A DNA stretch of 64,000 bases from Mesorhizobium zhangyense (GCF_011045115.1 NZ_JAAKZG010000013.1:100429-164428), one strand, 5' to 3'. Shown: positions 17,468 to 28,314, counted from the stretch's first letter. Notes: generated by a model not told the origin, from the sequence alone. Made by a program: numbers and translations.

Positions 17468-18892
17468 ATGGACACCGAGATGCTGATCGGTTCGCGCTTC
17501 GAAAAGGGCACCGAGACCGAGGAGCCGATCCTCAACCCCAAGACCGGCCAGATCATCCTCAACCTGCCGGAGGCGAGCCAGTCGCAGATCGAGGCGGCAG
17601 TCGCTGCCGCAGAAAAAGCTTTCACCGGGTGGTCGCGCACCACGCCGGCGCAGCGCTCCGGCTATCTCCTGAAGATCGCCGACCGCATCGAGGCCGAGGC
17701 GGAGAGCTTTGCCAAGCTCGAGGCGCTGAATTGCGGCAAGCCGATCAATGCCGTGCTCAACGACGAAATCCCGGCGATCGTCGATTGCTACCGCTTCTTC
17801 GCCGGCGCGGTGCGCTCCATGCCGGGTGTCGTGGCGGGCGAATATCTGCCCGGTCATACGTCCATGGTGCGCCGTGACCCGATCGGCATCGTCGCATCCA
17901 TCGCGCCGTGGAACTACCCGTTGATGATGATGGCGTGGAAACTCGCGCCGGCCATCGGCGGCGGCAACACGGTGGTGTTCAAGCCGTCCGAACAGACGCC
18001 GCTGACGGCGCTGAAGCTGGCGAAGATCATGGCTGAAATCCTGCCTGAAGGCGTGGTCAATGTTGTGCTTGGGCGAGGCGAAAGCGTCGGCAACGCGCTG
18101 ATCAACCACCCCAAGGTCAACATGATCTCGATTACCGGCGACGTCGCCACCGGCAAGAAGGTGCTGCAGGCCGCCGCCAAGTCGGTCAAGCGCACGCATC
18201 TGGAACTGGGCGGCAAGGCGCCGGTCATTGTCTTCGACGATGCCGATCTGGAAGCTGTTGTGAATGGCTTGCGCGCATTCGGCTATTACAACGCGGGGCA
18301 GGACTGCACCGCCGCCTGCCGCATCTATGCCGGCAAGAAAATCTACGACAAGCTGGTCGCCGACCTGTCATCGGCCGTCTCGACCATAAAGTTCAACCAG
18401 CCGGACGATACAGAAAACGAGATCGGGCCACTCATCTCCAGCCGGCAGCGCGACCGCGTCGCGAGTTTCGTCGAGCGCGCCTCGGAGCTGAAGCATGTCG
18501 AGATCACCACCGGCGGCAAGCCGGGCGAGGGCGGCGGCTTCTTCTACCAGCCGACCGTGGTTGCCGGCGCCTTGCAGGAAGACGAGATCGTGCGCCGCGA
18601 AGTGTTCGGGCCGGTCGTCTCCGTCACCCGCTTCTCCGACGCCGACGAAGCCGTCAACTGGGCCAATGATTCCGACTACGGCCTTGCTTCATCCGTCTGG
18701 ACCAAGGACGTCTCGCGCGCCATGTCGACCGCCGCACGGCTGCAATATGGCTGCACCTGGATCAACACGCACTTCATGCTCACAAACGAGATGCCGCATG
18801 GCGGGTTGAAGCAATCCGGCTACGGCAAGGACATGTCGCTTTATGCGCTGGAGGATTACACGGCGGTGCGCCACGTCATGATCGCGCACTAA
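17468..18892 (+). CDS. patD: gamma-aminobutyraldehyde dehydrogenase (PatD)
   Basis: 474 residues, the same length as E. coli PatD and strongly alike in recalled segments ([48 protein letters not shown]). Aldehyde dehydrogenase residues are present: Asn149 in PWNYP, Glu246 in HLELGGK and catalytic Cys280. It oxidises 4-aminobutanal, formed from putrescine, to GABA with NAD+. Last gene of the ydcSTUV-patD unit, followed by an intrinsic terminator. No putrescine transaminase is in the window, so the first step must be encoded elsewhere. Confidence 0.9.
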   Translation: MDTEMLIGSRFEKGTETEEPILNPKTGQIILNLPEASQSQIEAAVAAAEKAFTGWSRTTPAQRSGYLLKIADRIEAEAESFAKLEALNCGKPINAVLNDEIPAIVDCYRFFAGAVRSMPGVVAGEYLPGHTSMVRRDPIGIVASIAPWNYPLMMMAWKLAPAIGGGNTVVFKPSEQTPLTALKLAKIMAEILPEGVVNVVLGRGESVGNALINHPKVNMISITGDVATGKKVLQAAAKSVKRTHLELGGKAPVIVFDDADLEAVVNGLRAFGYYNAGQDCTAACRIYAGKKIYDKLVADLSSAVSTIKFNQPDDTENEIGPLISSRQRDRVASFVERASELKHVEITTGGKPGEGGGFFYQPTVVAGALQEDEIVRREVFGPVVSVTRFSDADEAVNWANDSDYGLASSVWTKDVSRAMSTAARLQYGCTWINTHFMLTNEMPHGGLKQSGYGKDMSLYALEDYTAVRHVMIAH

Positions 18893-18915
18893 GCGGCCAC
18901 CGAACTTCTGCCCTG

Positions 18916-18942
18916 GAGCCCGGTTCGCCGGGCTCTCTTTTT
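18916..18942 (+). terminator. intrinsic terminator after patD
   Basis: GAGCCCGG-ttcg-CCGGGCTC, an eight-pair stem with a UUCG tetraloop, followed by TCTTTTTG. It lies 24 bases after the patD stop and closes the putrescine operon. Confidence 0.9.
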
Positions 18943-18951
18943 GTCTTGCCT

Positions 18952-18968
18952 ATCTGGTCCTACCAGAT
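18952..18968. promoter_or_regulatory. candidate GntR/FadR-type operator before the epimerase gene
   Basis: ATCTGGTCCTACCAGAT is a 17-base palindrome. Its core TGGT-NNN-ACCA is the recognised half-site arrangement of the FadR subfamily of GntR regulators. It lies 57 bases upstream of the epimerase ATG. No GntR gene of this subfamily is in the window, so the regulator would be encoded elsewhere. Confidence 0.55.
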
Positions 18969-19025
18969 TTTCCCCGCTAGATTGCCGTTGAACCGCCAGC
19001 AGAGCGGCCATCGGAGGGGACAAAA

Positions 19026-19874
19026 ATGAAAATCGGCTTCTGCATGTTCCTGTGGACCACCAATGTCACAGGAAAGCACCAAAAACTGCTGCGCGACATC
19101 AAGGCGACCGGATATGACGGCGTCGAAATCCCGGTCTTCGAAGGCACGCCCGACGACTACAGGCGGCTGGGCGAAATGCTCGATCGCATCGGCCTTGAGC
19201 GCACCGCCGTGTCGGCCATGGGCGATCCGGCGATGAACCTGATCTCGCCGAGCGCTGCCACCCGCAAGGCCGGCATGAACTACATGAAATGGGCGATCGA
19301 TTGTGCCGAGGCGCTCGGCGCGAAAACGCTCAGCGGCCCGCTTCATTCCACACTCGGCCAGTTTTCCGGCGTCGGCCCGACATCGGCCGAAAAGAAGCGC
19401 TCGGTCGCCTCGCAGCGCGCCATCGGCGACCATGCCGGCCAGCATGGCGTCACCATCGGGCTTGAGGCGCTGAACCGCTTCGAATGCTATCTCTTGAACA
19501 CGATGGCCGACCTCTCGGCCCATATCGACGAGATTGGCCATCCGAACATCCGCGCCATGTACGACACCTTCCACGCCAATATCGAGGAGACGGACCCCAT
19601 CGGCGCCTATACCAAGCACGTCCGCAACATCGCCCACATTCATATTTCGGAGAATGATCGCGGCGTGCCGGGGCGCGGCAATATCCCGTGGAAGAAGACG
19701 TTTTCCGCGATCAAGGAGAGCGGCTATGACGGCTGGCTCACCATCGAGGCGTTCGGGCGCGGGCTGAAGGATCTGGCGGCGGCGACAAAGGTCTGGCGCG
19801 ATTTCGCCGAAAACCCGGAAGCGGTCTACCGCGAGGGCTTTACACACATCCGGAAAGGCTGGAAGCGGGCATAG
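19026..19874 (+). CDS. ketose 3-epimerase (D-tagatose/D-psicose 3-epimerase family)
   Basis: 282 residues of TIM-barrel AP-endonuclease-2 fold. The four metal ligands expected for this family can be read: Glu147 (GLEALNRFE), Asp180 (MYDTFHANIEE), His206 (HIHISEN) and Glu241 (TIEAFGRG), with the family segment NDRGVPGRGNIPW between the last two. It isomerises a ketose at C3; which sugar is not decidable. Strong ribosome site GGAGGGG. It is a single gene with its own operator-like palindrome, downstream of the patD terminator. Confidence 0.82.
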   Translation: MKIGFCMFLWTTNVTGKHQKLLRDIKATGYDGVEIPVFEGTPDDYRRLGEMLDRIGLERTAVSAMGDPAMNLISPSAATRKAGMNYMKWAIDCAEALGAKTLSGPLHSTLGQFSGVGPTSAEKKRSVASQRAIGDHAGQHGVTIGLEALNRFECYLLNTMADLSAHIDEIGHPNIRAMYDTFHANIEETDPIGAYTKHVRNIAHIHISENDRGVPGRGNIPWKKTFSAIKESGYDGWLTIEAFGRGLKDLAAATKVWRDFAENPEAVYREGFTHIRKGWKRA

Positions 19875-19906
19875 GACGACGGCCTCGGTGGGCGGTCAGC
19901 CGACCC

Positions 19907-20197
19907 TCAGCCGCTGACGTCGGCATTTGCCTCCGCGGCCTGTGCGGGCGTCACAGGATCGCTCGGCCGCCTGATCTTTTCCGACGCCGCGATCACCAGT
20001 TCGTCCAGCCCTTCGCCGCCACTGTCGAGAACCTCGAACAGATGCCGGCGCATGCGCGGCTCCCAGAACTTGTTGATGTGCTCGGCCGTGCCGGCCAGGC
20101 CTTCCTCGCGCGGCTTCGAATGGAAGAACGTCGCGATCTGGTTGGCCATGCGGATCAGCTTGTCGCGCGTACTGGCCTTGTGTTCTTCAAGCGACAT
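19907..20197 (-). CDS. fdsD: NAD-dependent formate dehydrogenase delta subunit
   Basis: 96 residues, with the typical opening DKLIRMANQIATFFHSKP and HINKFWEPRMR. FdsD is a small cofactor-free protein encoded at the end of fds operons and needed for full activity. Its start overlaps the fdhD end by 11 bases. The order fdsG-fdsB-fdsA-fdhD(fdsC)-fdsD on the minus strand confirms the call. Confidence 0.9.
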   Translation of the reverse strand: MSLEEHKASTRDKLIRMANQIATFFHSKPREEGLAGTAEHINKFWEPRMRRHLFEVLDSGGEGLDELVIAASEKIRRPSDPVTPAQAAEANADVSG

Positions 20198-21017
20198 GTC
20201 TGGCTGCTCCGGAAGTGACGCGGTCTGGATGGGTGAAAATGTCGAAATCGTCGCCGCGCACCAGCGCCACCAGCGTCATGCCGGCCTCGTCCGCGGTGCG
20301 GATGGCAAGGGCGGTCGGTGCCGACACGGCAATGATGAAGCGCGCGCCGATCGCCGCCGTCTTCTGCACCATCTCGACCGAAACGCGCGACGTGACGACG
20401 ACCGCGCCGGAGGAACCGTCGATGCCCTTGTGGGCGAGCGCGCCTGCCAGCTTGTCGAGCGCATTGTGGCGGCCGACATCCTCGCGCGCCTTGATGATGC
20501 CTTTGCCGGGCACGTAGAAGCCGGCGGCGTGCACCGCGCCGGTCTCGGCATGCATCGGCTGTACCTTGGAAAGCAGCTTCACCGACTGGACGATATCGTT
20601 CTCGCTGAGCGTAAGCGGCGACGCACCGACCTGATCAACCGAGCGCATCGCTTCCTCGATGGATTCGATGCCGCAGAGCCCGCAGCCGACCGGCCCTGCC
20701 AGCCGCCTGCGACGCGCCTGGAAACGCGTATTGGCCTTGTCCTTCAGCCGGATCTGGATGTCGATGCCGGCGCCCTGGTCCTCGACCTCGATCGCCTCGA
20801 TCTCGTCAATCGACGAGATGATGCCTTCGGTGAGCGAAAACCCCAGCGCGAAATCCTCAAAATCCGCCGGGCTCGCCATCATCACCGCATGTGTGGTGCC
20901 GGCAAACGAAAACGCCACCGGCGTTTCCTCCGGCACCATGCGGTTTGCCGCCGCCGTTCCAGCCGCGCGCCGGGCGAGGCGGGAGGTCTGGGTGATGGGT
21001 TTGCGGGCCGCAGCCAC
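20187..21017 (-). CDS. fdhD: FdhD/FdsC sulfurtransferase for formate dehydrogenase maturation
   Basis: 276 residues from GTG 21017, a few bases after the fdsA stop. The upstream open frame only overlaps fdsA and has shadow-like composition. The conserved CxxC is at Cys112-Cys115 (CGLCGIES), the pair that passes sulfur from a desulfurase to the Mo-bisMGD cofactor in E. coli FdhD. HAETGAVHAAGFY and AREDVGRHNALDKL are family hallmarks. Named fdsC in Rhodobacter-type operons. Confidence 0.92.
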   Translation of the reverse strand: MAAARKPITQTSRLARRAAGTAAANRMVPEETPVAFSFAGTTHAVMMASPADFEDFALGFSLTEGIISSIDEIEAIEVEDQGAGIDIQIRLKDKANTRFQARRRRLAGPVGCGLCGIESIEEAMRSVDQVGASPLTLSENDIVQSVKLLSKVQPMHAETGAVHAAGFYVPGKGIIKAREDVGRHNALDKLAGALAHKGIDGSSGAVVVTSRVSVEMVQKTAAIGARFIIAVSAPTALAIRTADEAGMTLVALVRGDDFDIFTHPDRVTSGAARHVA

Positions 21018-21021
21018 TACC

Positions 21022-23898
21022 TTACTCCGCCGCTTCCAGCGTCGCAATCTTGCGCGAGCGCTGCGACAGGTCCTCATACTCCTCCTGCCACTCGGACGGG
21101 CCGTTGGATGGCGCGACCTGGACGGCGGTGACCTTGTATTCGGGGCAGTTGGTCGCCCAGTCGGAGAAGTCGGTGGTGATGACGTTGGCCTGCGTGTCGG
21201 GGTGGTGGAAGGTCGTGTAGACGACACCCGGCGACACGCGATCGGTGATCAGCGCACGCAATGTCGTCTCGCCAGCCCGGCTTTGCAGGCGCACCCAGTC
21301 GCCGTCGCGAATGCCGCGATTCTCGGCATCGTGCGGGTGGACTTCCAGGCGGTCCTCCGAATGCCAGACGACATTTTCGGTGCGGCGTGTCTGCGCGCCG
21401 ACATTGTATTGCGACAGGATGCGGCCGGTGGTGAGCAGCAGCGGGAAGCGTGGGCCGGTCTTTTCGTCCGTCGCCACATATTCGGTGCGGATGAACTTGC
21501 CCTTGCCGCGCACGAAATGGTCGATATGCATGATCGGCGTGCCTTCCGGTGCCGCCTCGTTGCACGGCCACTGCACGGAACCCATCTTGTCGAGATAGTC
21601 GTAGGAAACCTTGGCGAAGCTCGGCGTCGTCTGCGCGATCTCGTCCATGATTTCCGACGGGTGCTGGTAGTTCCAGTTCAGGCCCATCGCCTGGGCAAGC
21701 TTCTGCGTCACTTCCCAGTCGGCAAAGCCGTTCTTCGGTGCCATCACCTTGCGCACGCGGTTGATGCGGCGTTCGGCATTGGTGAAGGTGCCGTCCTTCT
21801 CGAGGAAGGTCGAGCCCGGCAGGAAGACATGGGCGTAGCGCGCCGTCTCGTTCAGGAACAGGTCGTGCACCACCACGCATTCCATGGCGGCGAGGCCGGC
21901 CGAGACATGCTTGGTGTCCGGGTCGGACTGCAGGATGTCCTCGCCCTGGATGTAGATGCCCTTGAAGGTGCCTTCAACAGCCGCGTCCAGCATGTTGGGG
22001 ATGCGCAGGCCCGGCTCGTTGTCGAGCTTCACGCCCCACAGGCTCTCATAGATGTCGCGCACGGCGTCGCCAGAGATATGGCGATAGCCCGGCAGCTCAT
22101 GCGGGAACGAGCCCATGTCGCATGAGCCCTGCACGTTGTTCTGGCCGCGCAGCGGGTTCACACCGACGCCGCGCCGTCCGATATTGCCGGTCAGCATGGC
22201 GAGGTTGGCAATCGCGATGACGGTGGTCGAACCCTGGCTGTGTTCGGTCACGCCGAGGCCGTAATAAATCGCGCCATTGCCGCCCGTCGCATAGAGCCGG
22301 GCCGCTTCACGGATTTTCTCTGCCGGCACGCCGGACAGCTTTTCCACTTGCTCCGGGCTGTGGCGTTCGTCGGAGACGAAGCCTGCATAGTCCTCGAACT
22401 CCGACCAGTCGCAGCGCTCGCGAATGAACTGCTCGTCGAACAGCCCTTCCGTCACGATGACATGCGCCAGGGAGGTGACCACGGCGACATTGGTGCCGGG
22501 CTTCAGCGGCAGGTGATAGTCGGCCTTGGCGTGGACCGAATCCACAGTCTCGGTGACGCGCGGATCGAGCACAATCAGCTTGGCGCCCTGGCGGATGCGC
22601 TTCTTCATGCGCGAGGCAAAGACGGGGTGCGCGGCCGAAGGATTGGCGCCGATCACCATGATCACGTCGGAATCCTCGACCGAGTCGAAATCCTGCGTGC
22701 CGGCCGAGGTGCCGTATGTCTGGCCGAGGCCGTAGCCGGTCGGCGAATGGCAGACGCGGGCGCAGGTGTCGACATTGTTGTTGAGGAAGCCCTGGCGGAT
22801 CAGCTTCTGGACGAGATAGGTTTCCTCGTTGGTGCAGCGCGACGAGGTGATGCCGCCGATTGCCGTGCGGCCATACTGGTACTGAAGGCGGCGGAATTCG
22901 TTGGCGGTGTGGGTCAGCGCCTCTTCCCACGACACTTCGCGCCATGGATCGGTGATCTTTTCGCGGATCATCGGGTTGAGGATGCGCTCCTTGTGCGTGG
23001 CATAGCCATAGGCGAAGCGGCCCTTGACGCAGCTATGGCCGCGATTGGCCTTGCCGTCCTTGTAGGGCACCATGCGCACCAGCTCGTCGCCGCGCATTTC
23101 GGCCTTGAACGAGCAGCCGACGCCGCAATAGGCGCAGGTGGTGACCACCGAATGCTCCGGCTGGCCGATCTGGATAACGCTCTTTTCCGTCAGCGTCGCG
23201 GTCGGGCAGGCCTGCACGCAGGCGCCGCAGGAAACGCATTCCGAATCGATGAAGGGCTGGTGCATACCGGGCGACACGCGGCTGCCGAAGCCACGGCCTT
23301 CGATGGTCAGCGCGAATGTGCCTTGCACTTCTTCGCAGGCGCGCACGCAGCGCGAGCAGACGATGCATTTCGACGGGTCATAGGTGAAGTACGGGTTGGA
23401 CTCGTCCTTCGCCATCCATTTGAAGTTTTCCGCGCCGTCCATCTTCTTGAAGACGTGGTTGTCGCCTTCGTAGCCATAGCGCACGTCGCGCAGGCCGACG
23501 ACGCCGGCCTGCGTCTGCAATTCGCAGTCGCCGTTTGCAGCACAAGTCAGGCAGTCGAGCGGATGGTCGGAGATGTAAAGCTCCATCACGCCACGGCGGA
23601 TGTCTTTCAGGCGGCCGGTCTGGGTATGAACCACCATGCCGGGTGCGACAGGCGTCGTGCAGGAGGAGGGCGTGCCGTTGCGGCCCTCGATCTCCACCAG
23701 GCAGAGGCGGCAGGAGCCGAAAGCATCGACCATGTCGGTGGCGCAAAGCTTCGGAATGGCAATGCCGGCCTCCATCGAGGCACGCATGATCGAGGTGCCT
23801 TCCGGCACGGTCACGGTGAAGCCGTCGACGGACAGCGTGATCTGCTTTTCCGCTTTCGAGGCCGGGGTGCCGTAGTCGATTTCGTGGACGAGACCCAT
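21022..23898 (-). CDS. fdsA: NAD-dependent formate dehydrogenase alpha subunit (Mo-bisMGD, Fe-S)
   Basis: 958 residues. A NuoG-like N-terminal part binds [2Fe-2S] (Cys52, Cys63, Cys66, Cys80) and a His/Cys [4Fe-4S] (His112, Cys116, Cys119, Cys125). Two ferredoxin clusters follow (CIVCSRCVRAC at 178-188, CVSCGACVQAC at 221-231), then CAYCGVGC at 255-262. The molybdopterin catalytic domain has the metal-ligand Cys383 (ARVCHSPT) with the adjacent active-site His. It oxidises formate to CO2 and passes electrons to FdsB/FdsG and NAD+. All cluster ligands are intact, so the enzyme should be functional. Confidence 0.95.
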   Translation of the reverse strand: MGLVHEIDYGTPASKAEKQITLSVDGFTVTVPEGTSIMRASMEAGIAIPKLCATDMVDAFGSCRLCLVEIEGRNGTPSSCTTPVAPGMVVHTQTGRLKDIRRGVMELYISDHPLDCLTCAANGDCELQTQAGVVGLRDVRYGYEGDNHVFKKMDGAENFKWMAKDESNPYFTYDPSKCIVCSRCVRACEEVQGTFALTIEGRGFGSRVSPGMHQPFIDSECVSCGACVQACPTATLTEKSVIQIGQPEHSVVTTCAYCGVGCSFKAEMRGDELVRMVPYKDGKANRGHSCVKGRFAYGYATHKERILNPMIREKITDPWREVSWEEALTHTANEFRRLQYQYGRTAIGGITSSRCTNEETYLVQKLIRQGFLNNNVDTCARVCHSPTGYGLGQTYGTSAGTQDFDSVEDSDVIMVIGANPSAAHPVFASRMKKRIRQGAKLIVLDPRVTETVDSVHAKADYHLPLKPGTNVAVVTSLAHVIVTEGLFDEQFIRERCDWSEFEDYAGFVSDERHSPEQVEKLSGVPAEKIREAARLYATGGNGAIYYGLGVTEHSQGSTTVIAIANLAMLTGNIGRRGVGVNPLRGQNNVQGSCDMGSFPHELPGYRHISGDAVRDIYESLWGVKLDNEPGLRIPNMLDAAVEGTFKGIYIQGEDILQSDPDTKHVSAGLAAMECVVVHDLFLNETARYAHVFLPGSTFLEKDGTFTNAERRINRVRKVMAPKNGFADWEVTQKLAQAMGLNWNYQHPSEIMDEIAQTTPSFAKVSYDYLDKMGSVQWPCNEAAPEGTPIMHIDHFVRGKGKFIRTEYVATDEKTGPRFPLLLTTGRILSQYNVGAQTRRTENVVWHSEDRLEVHPHDAENRGIRDGDWVRLQSRAGETTLRALITDRVSPGVVYTTFHHPDTQANVITTDFSDWATNCPEYKVTAVQVAPSNGPSEWQEEYEDLSQRSRKIATLEAAE

Positions 23899-23910
23899 GA
23901 TCCTGTCTCC

Positions 23911-25467
23911 TTATTCGGCTGCTTGAGCGACCGGCGTCGGCCGGAAATCTTCGGGGAAGTGGTTGATTGCGCTCATCACCGGGTAGGGCGTGAAACCGCC
24001 CAGGGCGCAGAGCGAACCGAACTTCATCGTGTTGCAGAGGTCTGTGACCAGCGCGAGGTTCTTCTCGGGCTCGATGTTGTGGGCGATCTTGTCGATGGTC
24101 TCGACGCCGCGCGTCGAGCCGATGCGGCAGGGCGTGCACTTGCCGCAGGACTCGATGGCGCAGAATTCCATGGCGAAGCGCGCCTGCTTCAGCATATCGG
24201 CGGTGTCGTCGAAAACGGTGATGCCGGCATGGCCGATCAGCCCGTCTCGTGCCGCGAAGGCTTCATAGTCGAACGGCGTGTCGAACAGCGAGCGCGGGAA
24301 ATAGGCACCCAGCGGCCCGCCGACCTGCACCGCCTTGACCGGGCGTCCGGTGACGGTGCCGCCGCCAATCTCGTCGACGATCTCGCCGAGCGTCAGGCCG
24401 AACGCTGCCTCGAACAACCCGCCATGCTTGGCGTTGCCGGCGATCTGGATCGGTATCGTGCCGCGCGAGCGGCCCATGCCGAAATCCTTGTAGTGCTGCG
24501 CGCCGCGATCCATGACGATCGGCACGGAGGCCAGCGAAATCACATTGTTGATGACGGTTGGCTTGCCGAACAGGCCCTGGATCGCCGGCAGCGGCGGCTT
24601 GGCGCGCACGATGCCGCGCTTGCCTTCCAGGCTGTTGAGCAGCGAGGTTTCCTCGCCGCAGACATAAGCACCCGCGCCGACGCGAATTTCCATGTCGAAG
24701 GCGTTGGGCGAACCCATCACATTGACGCCGAGCACGCCGGCCTTGCGCGCCACCTCGACGGCCTTCTGCATCGTCGCCACCGCATGCGGATATTCCGAGC
24801 GGATATAGACGAAGCCCTTGGTCGCGCCTGTGGCGATGCCGGCAATCGTCATGCCTTCGATCAGCACGAAGGGGTCGCCCTCCATGATCATGCGGTCGGC
24901 GAAGGTCGCAGAGTCACCCTCGTCGGCGTTGCAGACGATATATTTGCGGTCGGCGGTCGTATCGAGAACGGTCTTCCACTTGATGCCGGTCGGGAAGCCG
25001 GCGCCGCCGCGTCCGCGCAGGCCCGAGTCGGTCACCTGCTTGACGACGTCGGCAGGCGTCATCGCAATCGCGTTCTCCAGACCCTTCAGGCCGCCATGGG
25101 TCCTGTAGTCTTCCAGCGACAGCGGGTCGGTGATGCCGCAGCGCGCGAAGGTGAGGCGGGTCTGCTTGGCAAGAAACGGGATTTTCTCAGGATCGCCGAG
25201 CGAAAGCTTGTGCTCGCCACCGGAGGTCAGCCCGGCGTCGAACAGCGAGGCAACATCCTTGGCCGTAACCGGGCCATAGGCGACGCGGCCGGCATCGGTC
25301 GCCACTTCCACCATCGGCTCCAGCCAATAGAGGCCGCGCGAACCGTTGCGCACGATTTTTGCGTCCAGCCCGCGCGTTTCGATTTCCTGCGCGACCGCTT
25401 TGGCGACCTTTTCGGCGCCGAGCGCCAGCGCGCCGGAATCGCGGGGTATGTAGATAGTGACCGTCAC
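23911..25467 (-). CDS. fdsB: formate dehydrogenase beta subunit (NADH/FMN, NuoF-like)
   Basis: 518 residues. An N-terminal thioredoxin-like region precedes the NuoF domain with RGRGGAGFPTG (151-161, FMN/NADH binding) and the [4Fe-4S] motif ESCGKCTPCRIG near residue 440. It is the diaphorase subunit reducing NAD+. Its start overlaps the fdsG stop by four bases. Confidence 0.94.
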   Translation of the reverse strand: MTVTIYIPRDSGALALGAEKVAKAVAQEIETRGLDAKIVRNGSRGLYWLEPMVEVATDAGRVAYGPVTAKDVASLFDAGLTSGGEHKLSLGDPEKIPFLAKQTRLTFARCGITDPLSLEDYRTHGGLKGLENAIAMTPADVVKQVTDSGLRGRGGAGFPTGIKWKTVLDTTADRKYIVCNADEGDSATFADRMIMEGDPFVLIEGMTIAGIATGATKGFVYIRSEYPHAVATMQKAVEVARKAGVLGVNVMGSPNAFDMEIRVGAGAYVCGEETSLLNSLEGKRGIVRAKPPLPAIQGLFGKPTVINNVISLASVPIVMDRGAQHYKDFGMGRSRGTIPIQIAGNAKHGGLFEAAFGLTLGEIVDEIGGGTVTGRPVKAVQVGGPLGAYFPRSLFDTPFDYEAFAARDGLIGHAGITVFDDTADMLKQARFAMEFCAIESCGKCTPCRIGSTRGVETIDKIAHNIEPEKNLALVTDLCNTMKFGSLCALGGFTPYPVMSAINHFPEDFRPTPVAQAAE

Positions 25468-25943
25468 GAGCGTACCTCCTGAACGATCTCTTCAATCTTG
25501 TCGGCGTCGAGCCTGCCGATGACTTCGCCGTCGAGCATAGCGGCGGGCGCGCAGGCGCAAAGGCCGAGGCAATAGACCGGTTCTAGTGTAACCGAATTGT
25601 CCTTCGTCGTCTCGTGGAAGCCTATGCCCAGCGCCTGGCTGATCTGGGCTGCAATGGCATCGCCGCCCATCGACTGGCAGGCTTCCGCCCGGCACACCTT
25701 CAGAACGTGGCGGCCGGCCGGATGGTTGCGATAATCATGATAGAAAGTGACAACGCCGTGCACTTCGGCGTTGCTGATGTTCAGCGCCTTGGCGATGATC
25801 GGCAGCGTTTCGGCGGGCACATGGCCGAATTCTTCCTGGATCTCATGCAGGATGGGCAGGAGAGGGCCTTCGAGCGCCTTCATCTCGTCAATAATCGCCG
25901 TCGCCCGCGACGCGATCTGGGTACTTGCAGCCTGCATCGACAT
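25464..25943 (-). CDS. fdsG: formate dehydrogenase gamma subunit ([2Fe-2S], NuoE-like)
   Basis: 159 residues. The four [2Fe-2S] ligands are visible as CRAEAC (Cys84, Cys89) and CLGLC (Cys125, Cys129). First gene of the operon; AGGGAGGG lies about 7 bases before ATG 25943. The upstream 96 bases hold a LysR-type box and no other gene. Confidence 0.94.
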   Translation of the reverse strand: MSMQAASTQIASRATAIIDEMKALEGPLLPILHEIQEEFGHVPAETLPIIAKALNISNAEVHGVVTFYHDYRNHPAGRHVLKVCRAEACQSMGGDAIAAQISQALGIGFHETTKDNSVTLEPVYCLGLCACAPAAMLDGEVIGRLDADKIEEIVQEVRS

Positions 25944-26024
25944 GCAGCGCCCTCCCTATGTATTTCCTCACTTTAGAACTAATCAAAACGGAAAAGCTCA
26001 ATCAAGAGAGCTCTTTCGTTGAAC

Positions 26025-26041
26025 GATAGGAAATTTCTATC
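26025..26041. promoter_or_regulatory. LysR-type T-N11-A box upstream of fdsG
   Basis: GATAG-gaaattt-CTATC is a perfect interrupted dyad in which T26027 and A26039 are 11 bases apart, the classic LysR box. It lies about 82-98 bases before the fdsG start and overlaps the stop codon of the LysR gene itself. That distance suits an activation site for the fds promoter. Confidence 0.6.
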
Positions 26042-26936
26042 AAAGAAGGGAAAGATCGGCAGCCAATATCCGTGCCTGATGCAGCAGTGCCGAAACCAGC
26101 GGCGTATGCGGTTCGCGATGCGCGGCAACGAGTCCGACGAGATGGCTGGCATCCGGCTCGACGATGGGAATGGCGCGGATCGGCTCGGCGAAGCCGAAGG
26201 TTTCGGCAAGGTTGAGCGGCATGATCGAAGACCATTTTCCCGTGCGGATATGCGAAAACAGCACGATCATCGAGTTCGATTCCAGCGTCGGATGCGCTTC
26301 CGCTCCGGCCTCTCCGAGATGCTGGTTGATGATGCGCCGGTTCTGCATGTCAGGGGTCAGCAGGCACAGCGGCAGCGCGGCCACCTCCGCCCACGTCACG
26401 GTCTCGCTGTCGGAAAACGGGTTGCCGGCGGCGGTGATGAGCTGATAGCGCTCCGAGTAGAGCGGCACGGTCGCCACGCGCCCAAGCGGCTCATTGTCGA
26501 GATAGCTGATGCCGACATCGATCTCGAAGTTTTCGAGAAGCGTCAGCACCTCGATCGAGGTGCGCGACAGGATCGAGAAGGTCACGCCCGGGTGCTTTTC
26601 GCGAAACGGCGTGGTCAGGCGCGGCGTCATGGCAAGTGCGGTCGGGATCGCCGCAATCCGCACATGGCCGGCAAGCCCGTGGCGCGCCGCGCGCATTTCC
26701 TCACGCATGGTGCGGGCATCGCCAACGATGCGCCGCGCCCATTCCAGCACGCGGCTTCCCTCCGGCGTCAGCCCCTGAAAACGCGAGCCGCGCTGCACCA
26801 GCATCACGCCCAGCGCCTCTTCCAGCTGCTTGATGCCAGCCGAAAGCGTCGGCTGCGTCACGCCGCACTCTTCCGCCGCGCGGCCGAAATGCTGCTGCTT
26901 GGCGAGAGCTATGAAGAATTCCAGCTTGTCGATCAT
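26040..26936 (-). CDS. LysR-family regulator of the fds operon
   Basis: 298 residues. The N-terminal winged helix MIDKLEFFIALAKQQHFGRAAEECGVTQPTLSAGIKQLEEALG is complete; the rest is a LysR effector domain. It lies immediately upstream of fdsG in the same direction, and FdsR of formate-oxidising bacteria is a LysR protein in the same setting. Formate induction is therefore likely (inference). The fdsR name is not assigned because only context supports it. Confidence 0.85.
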   Translation of the reverse strand: MIDKLEFFIALAKQQHFGRAAEECGVTQPTLSAGIKQLEEALGVMLVQRGSRFQGLTPEGSRVLEWARRIVGDARTMREEMRAARHGLAGHVRIAAIPTALAMTPRLTTPFREKHPGVTFSILSRTSIEVLTLLENFEIDVGISYLDNEPLGRVATVPLYSERYQLITAAGNPFSDSETVTWAEVAALPLCLLTPDMQNRRIINQHLGEAGAEAHPTLESNSMIVLFSHIRTGKWSSIMPLNLAETFGFAEPIRAIPIVEPDASHLVGLVAAHREPHTPLVSALLHQARILAADLSLL

Positions 26937-27106
26937 TTCATGTCGCTGTCAGGCGACCGGCGGGTGCCGGTCAAATGTTGTTTGCGCAAGGTCCGGGAAA
27001 ATCACCGTCCATGCAAGCTGCCATTGTCGCAGACATTCACTGGCTTCTTGGTGTTCTGGCCGAACTGCATTATCTGAAACGCGACTAAGGACCGAAAAGG
27101 GCTGCC

Positions 27107-28285
<1,179 letters not shown>

Positions 28286-28295
28286 CAAGACTTCA

Positions 28296-28314
28296 CCTCC
28301 CCCTTGAGGGGAGG
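28296..28314. repeat. CCTCCCC-cttga-GGGGAGG hairpin element after mrp
   Basis: A seven-pair GC stem 8 bases after the mrp stop, part of a longer unit running to about 28345 (GGTGGCCCAAAGAGCCGGGTGGGG). The same core occurs at 31245-31263 and within 16355-16504, so it is a dispersed palindromic family. It may act as an mRNA 3' end signal; there is no T-run. Confidence 0.6.

Noticed and set aside
22240..25482. 1080-residue open frame on the plus strand across fdsA and fdsB
   Set aside because: Antisense to two intact formate dehydrogenase genes; no motifs. High GC keeps the opposite frame open.
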